Origin: Streptomyces sp.
Lineage (GTDB): Bacteria; Actinomycetota; Actinomycetes; Streptomycetales; Streptomycetaceae
Length of the DNA stretch: 64,000 bases
NCBI RefSeq assembly: GCF_019510245.1
Contig: NZ_JAEKKT010000181.1
Span: 85,866-149,865, forward strand
Direction: 5' to 3'
Part shown: positions 24,466 through 32,526 of the stretch, in pieces
Numbering within the stretch: position 1 is the stretch's first letter
Layout of the letters: each line of letters opens with the position of its first letter
Made by a program: the position numbers and the translations under genes
Notes under the pieces: model-generated
Seen by the model: only the letters and a program-made list of their open reading frames with translations
Databases searched by the model: none
Told to the model about the DNA's origin: nothing

Positions 24466-26898
24466 TCAGAACAGGCTGAGCAGTGCCTCCGCAGGGTCGG
24501 TCAGCCCCGTCTCCCCGTCCGGCAGCGGGAGTTCGAACCACACCGTCTTCCCGCGCGGCGTCCGGCGTGAGCCCCACGCCGCGCTGAGCAGGCCGACCAG
24601 TTGCAGGCCACGCCCGCCCTCGTCGGTGTCCCGCGCCCTACGGCGCCTCGGCTGGACCAGGCCGGAGTCCCAGACCTCGCAGACCAGGGTCCGGTCGAGG
24701 AGGAGACGGAGCCTTATCTCGCCCTCGCCGTACCGCAGCGCGTTGGTGACGAGTTCGCTGACCAGGAGCTCCGTCGTGTCGACCAGCGGCTCCAGGTCCC
24801 ACGTGAGGAGCTGCCAGACGTCCTCCAGGGGCTGGGCGGGGTCCGTGAGGGCCCCCACGAACGCCTGGAGGCCCTCGTCGAGGGGATGGTCGCGGGATTC
24901 GACCAGGCCGTCGGTGTAGAGGGCGAGGAGGGAGCCCTCGGGGAGGTCGACCTCGACCTCCTCGAAGGGCTCGCCGCCGACGCCGAGCGGCATGCCGGGC
25001 GGCACGTCGAGCATCAGGGCGGCCTCGCCCGGTTCCACGAGGACGGGCGGCAGGTGGCCGGCGTTGGCGAACGTACAGCGTCTGGTGACGGAGTCGTAGA
25101 CGGCGTACACGCACGTGGCGAGGTAGACCTCGGAGAGGTCGGCGTCGCGGGGCTGGCGGGCCGTGCGGGTGGCCTGCTGGACCCCGCCGGGGGTGCCGAG
25201 GCCGCGGGCGATCTCGTCCAGCGCGGAGAGGACCTCGGCCGGTTCGAGGTCGAGCAGGGCCAGCGTACGGACCGCGGTGCGGAGTTCACCCATCGCGACC
25301 GCCGCGCGTAGACCCCGGCCCATCACGTCTCCCACCACCAGCGCCGTGCGGTGGCCGGGGAGTTCTATGACGTCGAACCAGTCGCCGCCGACCTCGGTGG
25401 CCGCGTTGCCGGGCAGGTAGCGGCAGGCGATGTCCAGCCCCGAGGCCTCCGGGTCGCCGGGCGGGAGCAGGGACCGTTGCAGTATCAACGCGCGTTCGTG
25501 CTCGCGCCGGTAGAGGCGGGCGTTGTCGATGCAGACGGCGGCGCGGGCGGCCAGCTCCACGGCGAGCTCCCGGTCACGGTCGCCGAACGGCTCGCTGCCC
25601 TTGGTGCGGGCGAACTGGGCGAGACCGACGACCGTGTCGTGGGCGACCATGGGCACGGCCAGCGTGGACTGGACGAGGCCGCCCTCCGCCGCCGGCACAG
25701 CCTGCGGGCGGGCCGTGCGCAGGGCGTCCGCGCACGGGGAGTTGAAGGGGTAGTGGTGGACGGCGCCGACGGCGACCGGTGCGCCGCCGCCCACGAAGGG
25801 GGCGTCGGAGACCGCGCTGGCGAAGGCGACCCGGCGCAGCTCGGCGCTGCCGTCGGCGAGTCCCGGCGGGGTCTCGTCGCCGGCCAGCAGTCCCTGGTAG
25901 AGGTCGACGGTGGCGAGGTCGCAGAAGCCGGGGACGACCACGTCGAGGAGTTCGCGGGCGGTGGTCTCCAGGTCCAGGGAGTTGCCGATGCGGGCGCCGG
26001 CCTCGTTGAGCAGGGCGAGGTTGCGCCGGGCGGCGGCGGCCTCGCGGGCGGCGGCGCGGCGGGCGGTGATGTCGAGGCCGAGCCAGGCGATGCCGATCGG
26101 GCGGCCGGTGCCGCTGTGCACCCGGTAGAGGTTGATGGACCAGTGCCGGCGCTCCTCGGAGCCCGGCACGAAGCCCGTGACGTGCATGTCCGTGATGGAG
26201 TTGCCGGTCTCCAGGACCCGCCGCAGGGTGGCCGCGACCCGCTCGGCCTCGGAGCGCGGCAGGTAGTCGTGGACGCCCTTGCCGCGGTGGTCCTCGGGGG
26301 TGCCGCCGAAGATGGAGGAGAACCGTACGTTGGCGCGGCGGATCCGCAGGTCGGTGTCGATCAGCAGGAAGCCGAACGGAGATTGACCGAATATCGACTG
26401 CGAGGCCGCGAGGTCGGTCTCGATGCTGCGCAGGGTGCGGACGTCGACCACGATGCACACGGCCGCGTTCTCGCCCTCGGCGGTGCGGGTGGGCATGACG
26501 TAGACCTCGGCGATGCCCTCCTCGCCGCGCTCGCCGTCCGCCGTGTCGGGCATCCGGAACGGGACCACGCCGGTCCACTCCCGCCCGTCGAGGATCTCGG
26601 CCATCTTCCGCTGGCCGCGCTCGCGCAGGTCCGGGGCGACGAACGCCTCGATGGGGTCCATGCCGACGGCGCGCTCGGCGGGGATGCCGAAGATCTGCTC
26701 GGCGCGCAGGCTCCACTGGTCGACCAGGCCGCCGGCGCCGATGGAGAAGGAGGCGACCTTGATGTAGTCGTAGATCGAGCCGGGCGGGCTGCTCTGCCAC
26801 ACGGCGTCGCCAGGGACCGCGGCTGTCTCCGCGGTCCCCGCCCTCGCGCCGTCCGACGGGTCCTCGGACTCCGTGGCCTTAGCTGGTATCTCGCTCAC
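24466..26898 (-). CDS. PAS-PAS-GAF-SpoIIE phosphatase with C-terminal RsbW-like ATPase
   Basis: An 810-residue multidomain signalling protein. In order: PAS about 35-155 (AEQIFGIPAERAVGMDPIEA), a second PAS about 165-280 (IFGQSPFGFLLIDTDLRIRR), GAF about 290-440, a PP2C-type SpoIIE phosphatase about 465-680 (GGDWFDVIEL, VVGDVMGRGLRAA, LYTDGLVESRDHPLDEG), and a GHKL ATPase about 690-800 (LLVSELVTNALRYGEG, GGRGLQLV). It should dephosphorylate an anti-anti-sigma factor and, through its ATPase domain, rephosphorylate or sequester partners. The GTG start at 26896-26898 has GGAGGGG nine bases upstream. The open frame continues further upstream but without homology. Confidence 0.85.
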   Translation of the reverse strand: MSEIPAKATESEDPSDGARAGTAETAAVPGDAVWQSSPPGSIYDYIKVASFSIGAGGLVDQWSLRAEQIFGIPAERAVGMDPIEAFVAPDLRERGQRKMAEILDGREWTGVVPFRMPDTADGERGEEGIAEVYVMPTRTAEGENAAVCIVVDVRTLRSIETDLAASQSIFGQSPFGFLLIDTDLRIRRANVRFSSIFGGTPEDHRGKGVHDYLPRSEAERVAATLRRVLETGNSITDMHVTGFVPGSEERRHWSINLYRVHSGTGRPIGIAWLGLDITARRAAAREAAAARRNLALLNEAGARIGNSLDLETTARELLDVVVPGFCDLATVDLYQGLLAGDETPPGLADGSAELRRVAFASAVSDAPFVGGGAPVAVGAVHHYPFNSPCADALRTARPQAVPAAEGGLVQSTLAVPMVAHDTVVGLAQFARTKGSEPFGDRDRELAVELAARAAVCIDNARLYRREHERALILQRSLLPPGDPEASGLDIACRYLPGNAATEVGGDWFDVIELPGHRTALVVGDVMGRGLRAAVAMGELRTAVRTLALLDLEPAEVLSALDEIARGLGTPGGVQQATRTARQPRDADLSEVYLATCVYAVYDSVTRRCTFANAGHLPPVLVEPGEAALMLDVPPGMPLGVGGEPFEEVEVDLPEGSLLALYTDGLVESRDHPLDEGLQAFVGALTDPAQPLEDVWQLLTWDLEPLVDTTELLVSELVTNALRYGEGEIRLRLLLDRTLVCEVWDSGLVQPRRRRARDTDEGGRGLQLVGLLSAAWGSRRTPRGKTVWFELPLPDGETGLTDPAEALLSLF

Positions 26899-27157
26899 GC
26901 GAACCGTCCCCTCCAGCTCACCGCGTCCGGTACCGGTCACCGGGTGCGGCTGCCCGCAGTATCCAGCACTACGGCGCCGCCTGACACGGTGTTCACGATC
27001 ACAGCACGGTCCCGACGATTTCCGGACCGGACCGTGACAACACTTCCAGTCTTCTAACCAGGGAACACGCCGTCGAATCACGTACTCCGGCACGTGTTGA
27101 TCAGCCACTCTCGCGGGTGGACGACGTAGCACTGCGTGTACACCCCGTTCACCCGGT

Positions 27158-27565
27158 TCACCCTGGTACGGCCAGCTCGAACCAGACCGTCTTGCCGTTG
27201 TCTCCCGGACGGGTACCCCAGCTGCGCGAGGACCCCGCAACCAGCTGGAGGCCGCGGCCGCTCTCGTCGTCGGGGCTGGCGGCGCGCTCGCGCGGCGGGT
27301 CCGGGAGCGGGTCGGAGACCTCGACGCGCAGGGCGCCGCCGAGCTGCGAGGGGCGGACGAGGCGGACGCCGATGGGGCCGGTGGCGTGCCGCAGCGAGTT
27401 GGTGACCAGTTCGCTGACGAGCAGAGCGGCGAGGTCGGCGAGGCCGTCCAGGCCCCAGCCGCGCAGTTGGTCTCGGACCGCGGTCCGGGCGGTGCGCACG
27501 GCGCCCGGTTCCGCGGGAAAGGTCCACTCGACGGTGTCACCTTCGGTGTCGATCACACCGATCAC
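27158..27565 (-). CDS. RsbW-like ATP-binding protein
   Basis: A 135-residue single-domain GHKL ATPase of the anti-sigma kinase family. The N box is LLVSELVTNSLRHATG and the G box is ESGRGLQLVAGSS, ending with KTVWFELAVPG. It lies 259 bases upstream of the SpoIIE-type regulator on the same strand, and its sequence is close to that protein's C-terminal domain (LVSELVTN, GRGLQLV, KTVWFEL), so one may be a duplicate of the other. It starts at GTG (27563-27565); a second GTG nine bases on is possible. Confidence 0.8.
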   Translation of the reverse strand: MIGVIDTEGDTVEWTFPAEPGAVRTARTAVRDQLRGWGLDGLADLAALLVSELVTNSLRHATGPIGVRLVRPSQLGGALRVEVSDPLPDPPRERAASPDDESGRGLQLVAGSSRSWGTRPGDNGKTVWFELAVPG

Positions 27566-27750
27566 TTCCCAGTCGCTTCCCCGGCTGCGAGCCCGGCACT
27601 GTCCGGTTTTGTGGGGTTAATGGGCACATACCCGATTACCGGAGGGCAGTACCGTGAGACAGGGCGCACTGTGGTGCGAACGGCTTACGCCGGGGGGCCG
27701 GGCGCCTATGAGCTCGGGGGGCGCGGGTGTCGGGCGGGTGCGGCGCCATG

Positions 27751-27830
27751 GGGGCTGGTCGCGCAGTTCCTCCCCCAGCCTTCGGCCGGGGGTACCCCCA
27801 GCGCCCCTTTTCGCCGGGGCTGCGCCCCGG
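27751..27830 (-). repeat. REP-like dispersed repeat, copy 4 (long form)
   Basis: Minus-strand GGAACTGCGCGACCAGCC preceded by a GGGGGTACCCCC/CCGGCCGAAGGCTGGGGG palindromic module and GGGGCGC. The same long form is seen at 35531-35612. Confidence 0.8.
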
Positions 27831-27840
27831 ACTCAAGCGG
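27797..27840 (+). repeat. 44-bp direct repeat, first copy
   Basis: Begins CCCAGCGCCCC and ends ACTCAAGCGG. The partner at 27881-27924 has the same length and differs at about five positions; the copies start 84 bases apart. Confidence 0.8.
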
Positions 27841-27880
27841 ACTTCGCGCCCATGCGGCGGGCGCCGCACGTCCGGTGCAT

Positions 27881-27924
27881 CCCAGCGCCCCTATTCGTCG
27901 GGACTGCGCCCCTCACTCAAGCGG
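27881..27924 (+). repeat. 44-bp direct repeat, second copy, overlapping the Nudix stop
   Basis: The second copy runs into the last codons and stop of the Nudix gene (stop at 27917-27919). Confidence 0.8.
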
Positions 27925-28330
27925 AGTGTCGCGGCCCCATCATTGCCGTGAGCTCGCGTACCGCTGGTACGTCCTGGTCCAGCCAGTTCACGTGCCAGAT
28001 CTCGGGCGGGGTCAGCCAGCGCAGTTCGTCGTGGTCCTGGAGGGGCTTGGGGGCCGGGGAGTCGGGGCGGAGGCGGGCGGTCCACACCTGGAGGACGTAC
28101 GGGGGTCGCAGCGGCCACTCTCCCGGTACGCGCATCAGCGTCTCCGCCTCGATGCCCAACTCCTCGCGCAGTTCGCGCACGAGGGCGTGCTCGGGGGTCT
28201 CGCCGGGCTCCACCTTGCCGCCGGGCAGCTCCCAGCGGCCGGCCAGCTCGGGGGGTGCGCTGCGGCGGGCCGCGAGGAGGCGGCCGGTGTCGATCAGGGC
28301 GGCTCCGACCACCACGATCCGTTCGCTCAT
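27917..28330 (-). CDS. Nudix hydrolase (MutT-like)
   Basis: A 137-residue cytoplasmic pyrophosphohydrolase. The Nudix box reads GGKVEPGETPEHALVRELRE followed by ELGI, fitting G-x5-E-x7-R-E-U-x-E-E-x-G-U with all the metal-binding glutamates. MutT-like proteins of this length (MSERIVVVGAALIDTGRLLA at the start) commonly cleave oxidised dNTPs such as 8-oxo-dGTP; this substrate is inferred. The C-terminal codons lie in a direct repeat. It is transcribed toward the RsbW-like gene on the same strand. Confidence 0.9.
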   Translation of the reverse strand: MSERIVVVGAALIDTGRLLAARRSAPPELAGRWELPGGKVEPGETPEHALVRELREELGIEAETLMRVPGEWPLRPPYVLQVWTARLRPDSPAPKPLQDHDELRWLTPPEIWHVNWLDQDVPAVRELTAMMGPRHSA

Positions 28331-28351
28331 GGGCCGGAGCCTACGGGAGGG

Positions 28352-28549
28352 TCAGTTCCGGCCTGCCGCGTCCCCGTTGGCGTGGCCGATGCGCTCGACC
28401 CAGTAGAGCTGCTTGTGTCCGCGGTCGTCGAGACTGTCGGCGATCTTCTGCGCCTCGGCCCGGGTCGCGTACCGGCCGACGCGGTAGCGATTGCCGTTGT
28501 CGTCCTGCCGTATGACGAGCCAGGGGAGAGAGACCGTGCCTTCCGTCAT
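28352..28549 (-). CDS. small SPOR-like conserved protein
   Basis: A 65-residue protein common in Streptomyces. The start is the ATG at 28547-28549, with GGAGGGG six bases upstream, rather than a GTG five codons earlier. The sequence (WLVIRQDDNGNRYRVGRYAT, then RAEAQKIADSLDDRGHKQLYW) has the beta-alpha-beta pattern of a SPOR-type fold. There is no signal peptide, so it should be cytoplasmic; function is unknown. It lies 21 bases upstream of the Nudix gene and is probably co-transcribed. Confidence 0.75.
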   Translation of the reverse strand: MTEGTVSLPWLVIRQDDNGNRYRVGRYATRAEAQKIADSLDDRGHKQLYWVERIGHANGDAAGRN

Positions 28550-28877
28550 CGCGCCCCTCCGCATCTCCCGGCTCCCGTCCGTCCCCGCCCCGCTAAGGAA
28601 ACCGCACTCCGCATATGCCCGAGCGTACGCCTAACCTTTACGCAGCGAATACGCCTTTTCACAAAGAGGTACGCAACCAGCCAGAACGGTGGGGGCGCAC
28701 GGCAACGAATGCGCCGTTCGCGCGCCCCGCACTTCGGGTCGCGGGCATGCCGAGGACACCCCGGTCACCTGGGAGAACGGCCGGATTGCAGCGGCAGGCG
28801 CCGGTCCGGATCCGAGTCGTGAAGGCGTCAACCATCGCAAGGGTGTGCGCTACTTCACTGCGAGGTGGTACGCCCGC
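28550..28877. other. intergenic region with the SPOR-like gene's upstream sequence
   Basis: No gene seen. A less GC-rich patch at about 28610-28680 (TAACCTTTACGCAGC, CCTTTTCACAAAGAGG) is the probable promoter of the SPOR-like/Nudix unit. Minus-strand TTGTGA and TAAAGG about 18 bases apart are candidate elements. Confidence 0.4.
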
Positions 28878-29630
28878 CTACCTCACCGGCAGATGGTAGG
28901 AGGCCCGGTAGCGGTCCGCGGGGATGACGACGTCCGCGGTCTCCACCGGGCGGCCGGAGGCGTAGTACGTCCGCTGGATCACCAGGACGACGTGGCCGGG
29001 GACCCCGCCCAGGGTGAGGAGTTCCTCGGCGAGGCCGGGGCGGGCGCCCACCTCCTCGGTGACGTTGTCCACGACGACGTCGATGGCGCGCATCCGCTCG
29101 ACCACGCCCATCCCGCCGAGCGGGCCCTCCTCGGGCAGCATCACGGGGGTGCGGCCGGTGACGGCGAGGGGCTCCCAGGAGGTGGAGAGCATCATCGGCT
29201 CGCCGGCGTCCCGGAAGAGGTACCGGGTGCACATCACGCGGTCGCCGACGTGGATGCCGAGCCGGTCGGCGATCGCGGCGCCCGCGCCGGTCTGCTCGCT
29301 GCTGGACTCCCAGGTGCCGCGCGCCGCCGCGTCGGACTGCTCCTGCCGGAACGGGGTGGCGCCGCCGGCCGGGCGGTACCCGGAGCGGGCCACCCGCCGG
29401 GGCACGGGCCGCTCGCGCACATAGGTCCCGGAGCCGGACCGGCCCTCGACCAGCCCCTCGGCCATCAGCACCTTGCGGGCCTCCAGGGCCACCGTGTCCG
29501 AGACGCCGTACTCCTCGCGGATGCGGGCCTGGGAGGGCAGCCGGGTGTGGGGAGGCAGCGAACCGTCGACGATCTTCTTGCGGAGATCACCCGCGACACG
29601 CAGATACGCCGGCTGCTCACCGAAAGTCAC
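28878..29630 (-). CDS. GntR-family regulator with UTRA effector domain
   Basis: A 250-residue DNA-binding protein of the HutC subfamily. Residues ~8-72 form the winged helix (AYLRVAGDLRKKIVDGSLPP, LPSQARIREEYGVSDTVALE, GSGTYVRE). Residues ~90-245 are a UTRA ligand-binding domain (DRVMCTRYLFRDAGEPMMLS near the middle, VIQRTYYASGRPVETADVVI at the end). The start is GTG at 29628-29630 behind GGGAG. The effector is unknown. Inverted repeats directly upstream suggest self-regulation. Its nearest relatives by eye are the KorSA-type regulators of actinomycete mobile elements and their chromosomal homologues. Confidence 0.85.
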   Translation of the reverse strand: MTFGEQPAYLRVAGDLRKKIVDGSLPPHTRLPSQARIREEYGVSDTVALEARKVLMAEGLVEGRSGSGTYVRERPVPRRVARSGYRPAGGATPFRQEQSDAAARGTWESSSEQTGAGAAIADRLGIHVGDRVMCTRYLFRDAGEPMMLSTSWEPLAVTGRTPVMLPEEGPLGGMGVVERMRAIDVVVDNVTEEVGARPGLAEELLTLGGVPGHVVLVIQRTYYASGRPVETADVVIPADRYRASYHLPVR

Positions 29631-29646
29631 TGGCCGCTCCCATCAG

Positions 29647-29663
29647 GTTGTACAGACAGCAAC
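29647..29663. promoter_or_regulatory. candidate operator of the GntR regulator
   Basis: GTTG-N9-CAAC (GTTGTACAGACAGCAAC) lies 17 bases upstream of the start codon. A second CAAC-N5-GTTG palindrome sits at 29671-29683. The position fits autorepression; this is inference. Confidence 0.35.
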
Positions 29664-29777
29664 AGCGTGGCAACCGTGGGTTGAGCCATGCAAGCAAAGG
29701 CCAGAGAATCACTCGATGTGATGACATACGGCCCGGGGAGGCTTTACGCAGGCACTTTCTCCCCGTTATAGCCGCGA

Positions 29778-31013
29778 TCACACCTCCATGCCGGAGCCAC
29801 TTCCTCCGCTCCCGGAGCCGCCGCCCCCGTCGCCGGACGAGGGCGGGGTCGTGGCGAGGCCCAGAGCCTTGCGGGCCGTGACGGTCCGCTTCGGGTCGAG
29901 GAGCGACGAACCCTTGTCGTAGTGGGCGTAGTACGTGTCCGCGTCCGTGGCCTTCGCGGCCTTCGCCCACTCCGTCCTCGCCCGGTCGAGGTCCGCGACC
30001 AGGTCGTTCACCGGCTTCTTCCCGTCCGGGCCCCAGCCGTGCGCGCGCAGCATCGCGGTCTGCTTCCCGAGCGCCGTGGTCACCCGGCCCGCCCACTGCC
30101 GGTAGCCGGGCAGGTCGTCCTCGACGTACTCGGCCTCGGGGACGGTGGCGAGGGCGGAGTTGAGGACGTGCGCGGCGTCGAGATAGGCGACCTGGTCGTT
30201 GTCGAGCACGCTCTCGTCGTTGCGCAGCGAGCCGGACAGGGTGCGGCCCTCGGTCGTGTTGCCGAAGACGCAGGCGACCTCCCGGTCGCCGTACTCCCAG
30301 CTGTCCTGACTGGGCGTGAAGTAGTACACGTCGACGTCGCCGGGGATCGCCCAGCCGTCCATCGCGTAACCGTCCTCCAGGCCGTAGCAGCGCCGGTCGG
30401 CCGAGTCGCCGACGCTGTCGTCGCCCGGGTAGTCCGAACCCTTGAGCCGGTAGGTGGCGAAGACCTCGCCGTCGTGCGCCTTCCCGCAGTCCACGACGGT
30501 GACGTCGGAGACCAGGTCGCCGGTGAGCGTGCCGTCGGGGGTGTCGAAGCAGTCGCCGGTGGACAGGGAGAGGCTGGAGCTGTCGTTCGCGCCCTCCTTG
30601 ACGCCCTCCCAGAACTCCGCCGCCCCGCCCGTGGCCAGCACCAGCACCCACAGGGCCAGCCCGAGCGCGGAGAACACCGACCCGGTGACCGCCATCGCCC
30701 TGCCGCGCTCACCGCGCTTGCGGATCTGCCCCAGCCCGACCAGCCCCAGCACCAGCCCCACCCCCGGCAGACAGCACAGCAGCCCGAGCACGAGGGAGGC
30801 GACGGCGAGCCCGTTGACGGGCGGCTGCGGGGCGTAGGGGCCGTAGCCCTGCCCCCAGGGCTGGTACGGCCCCGGGTACGGCGGCTGCTGCCCGTACGGC
30901 GCCTGCTGCCCGTACGGCGCCTGCGGGTACTGCGGGTACTGCGGCTGGCCCGACTGGGGTGGTTGATAGGGCCCTTGTGGCTGGTGGGGGCCGGGGGGCG
31001 GAGGTATGGACAC
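29778..31013 (-). CDS. DUF4190/septum-formation domain membrane protein
   Basis: A 411-residue protein. It begins with a Pro/Gln/Tyr-rich disordered tract (PQYPQYPQAPYGQQAPYGQQ), then a two-helix DUF4190 unit about residues 68-125 (VASLVLGLLCCLPGVGLVLG, AVTGSVFSALGLALWVLVLA). Outside the membrane is a domain with four Cys near TGDCFDT, VVDCGKAHDGEVFA, RRCYGLEDG and VACVFGN, matching the Septum_form (PF13845) pattern, which would hold two disulfides. The C-terminus is Gly/Ser-rich. Translation starts at GTG 31011-31013 with AGGAGC upstream; the open frame continues further but without homology. A role at the septum or cell surface is inferred from the domain name only. Confidence 0.75.
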   Translation of the reverse strand: MSIPPPPGPHQPQGPYQPPQSGQPQYPQYPQAPYGQQAPYGQQPPYPGPYQPWGQGYGPYAPQPPVNGLAVASLVLGLLCCLPGVGLVLGLVGLGQIRKRGERGRAMAVTGSVFSALGLALWVLVLATGGAAEFWEGVKEGANDSSSLSLSTGDCFDTPDGTLTGDLVSDVTVVDCGKAHDGEVFATYRLKGSDYPGDDSVGDSADRRCYGLEDGYAMDGWAIPGDVDVYYFTPSQDSWEYGDREVACVFGNTTEGRTLSGSLRNDESVLDNDQVAYLDAAHVLNSALATVPEAEYVEDDLPGYRQWAGRVTTALGKQTAMLRAHGWGPDGKKPVNDLVADLDRARTEWAKAAKATDADTYYAHYDKGSSLLDPKRTVTARKALGLATTPPSSGDGGGGSGSGGSGSGMEV

Positions 31014-31233
31014 CGGTACCGTGCTCCTGAGGGGGCGTCGGGCCGCGCGGAAACGGACGGCTGAACTGACGTACGACTGCGCGCATCGTAAGCGCGCCGT
31101 GATCGGGGGCGGAATGAGGGTGGGGACAGCGGCCGCGCGCGGTGCACGGGCCGACCGCGCGCCGGGCCTCCTGGTGGACGGCCGCCCCCTCGGCCTCCCC
31201 GCCCTTCGCCGAATACCCCTGGGAGGACGACGA

Positions 31234-32433
31234 ATGAACGAGACCGTCGGCGCCGTCAACGCGCTCACCGCACGCTGGGCGCGGCAGACCAGACAGGGCA
31301 CGGTCTTCTCGGCCGCCGGCGTCTGGCCGCTGCTGGCCTTCCTCGCCGACGGTGCCGCCGGTCCGGCCCGGGACGAACTGACCCGGGCCGTGGGCAGGCA
31401 GGCCGACCAGGCCGCGGCCGGTGCGCGGGAGTTACTGACGGGGCTCGACTCGATGCCGGGCGTCGGGTCGGCTCTGGGGCTGTGGACCGACCGGGCGCTG
31501 GAGCTGCGCGAGCAGTGGGCGGCGGGGCTGCCCGCGGACGCGCACGGGGTGCTCGGTGCCGATCCCGAGGCCTCCCGGGAGGCGCTGGACGCGTGGGCGG
31601 CGAAGCGCACGGAGGGGCTGGTCGAGCGGCTGCCGGTGCGGCTCGCCGAGGGCGCCCGGATGGTGCTGGCGACCGCGCTGGCGCTGCGCACGGACTGGCA
31701 GCACCCGTTCCGGGAGACCGTGCTGCGGCCCGGCTCCGGGCCCTGGCAGGGGCGGGACCTGGCCGGTCTGCACCGCAGCAGCGTCCGGCCCGACCGGATC
31801 GGGGTGACCGCGGGTCCGGACGGCCCCGTCACCACACTGAAGGTCCTCGGCCACAACGGTCTCGACGTGCATCTGCTGCTCGGCGCGGAGGGGATGGCCC
31901 CGGGAGAGGTGCTGCACACGGGCATCGGCGTCCTGGAGCGGGCGCTGCCGGTGACGACCGGCGGACAGCTCCCCTACGGGCCCGCGGGGCCGGGTGTGGT
32001 CGTGGAGCGGCAGCCGTCCGTCGCGCCGGACCCGATCCGGCTCGACGTGACCACCCCGGGCTTCACGGTCCGCGCCGACCACGATCTGCTCCAGCTGCAC
32101 GGTCTGTTCGGGCTCTCCACGGCCGCCGACGCCCGCGGTGGGCACTTCCCCGGGATCAGTGCCGCGCCGCTCGCCGTCGGGGCGGCCGGACAGTCCGCGG
32201 TCGCCGAGTTCGGGCCGCTGGGCTTCCGGGCCGCCGCGGTCACGGCGGTGGTGGCGGCGCCGGGCGGCGGCCCGCCGCAGTACCGGTACGAGTCCACGGT
32301 GGTACGGGCCGCCCTCGACCGGCCGTTCGGCTTCCTCGCCGTGCACCGGGAGAGCCGGCTGGTGCTGGTGGCTGGGTGGGTGACCGAGCCGGCGGTGGCC
32401 GGCCGGCCGGAGTACCACGGTGCGCCGTCGTAG
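31234..32433 (+). CDS. serpin-family protease inhibitor with a TTA codon
   Basis: A 399-residue serpin. The N-terminal helix reads NETVGAVNALTARWA. The late strand SAVAEFGPLGFRAAAVTAVV precedes a short reactive-loop-like segment (AAPGGGPPQY), and the signature VRAALDRPFGFLAVHRESRLV...GWVTEP is typical. There is no signal peptide, so it acts inside the cell or leaves by another path. The target protease is unknown. The start ATG is fixed by GGGAGGA. Leu67 is encoded by TTA at 31432-31434, so in Streptomyces full expression should need the bldA leucyl-tRNA. The gene stands alone, divergent from the septum-formation protein and convergent with the GH2 gene. Confidence 0.8.
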   Translation: MNETVGAVNALTARWARQTRQGTVFSAAGVWPLLAFLADGAAGPARDELTRAVGRQADQAAAGARELLTGLDSMPGVGSALGLWTDRALELREQWAAGLPADAHGVLGADPEASREALDAWAAKRTEGLVERLPVRLAEGARMVLATALALRTDWQHPFRETVLRPGSGPWQGRDLAGLHRSSVRPDRIGVTAGPDGPVTTLKVLGHNGLDVHLLLGAEGMAPGEVLHTGIGVLERALPVTTGGQLPYGPAGPGVVVERQPSVAPDPIRLDVTTPGFTVRADHDLLQLHGLFGLSTAADARGGHFPGISAAPLAVGAAGQSAVAEFGPLGFRAAAVTAVVAAPGGGPPQYRYESTVVRAALDRPFGFLAVHRESRLVLVAGWVTEPAVAGRPEYHGAPS

Positions 32434-32526
32434 CTCCGGAGCAGGTCGAACGGCACGACGGCGCTGCGGACGGCCCGCGTGGACCGCGTGGGTGCGGACG
32501 GTGGAAGGGCTGCCGGGTCCTGCTGT

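Larger units (their letters stand above)
27566..27916. other. repeat-rich gap before the Nudix gene
   Basis: Around 350 bases without a gene. It carries the long form of the REP-like repeat (27751-27830) and a 44-base direct repeat. The short open frames here follow these repeats and are not believed. Confidence 0.6.

Noticed and set aside
27727..27951. Short frames around 27.65-27.95 kb as genes
   Set aside because: They follow repeat sequence in both copies and have no plausible ribosome site.
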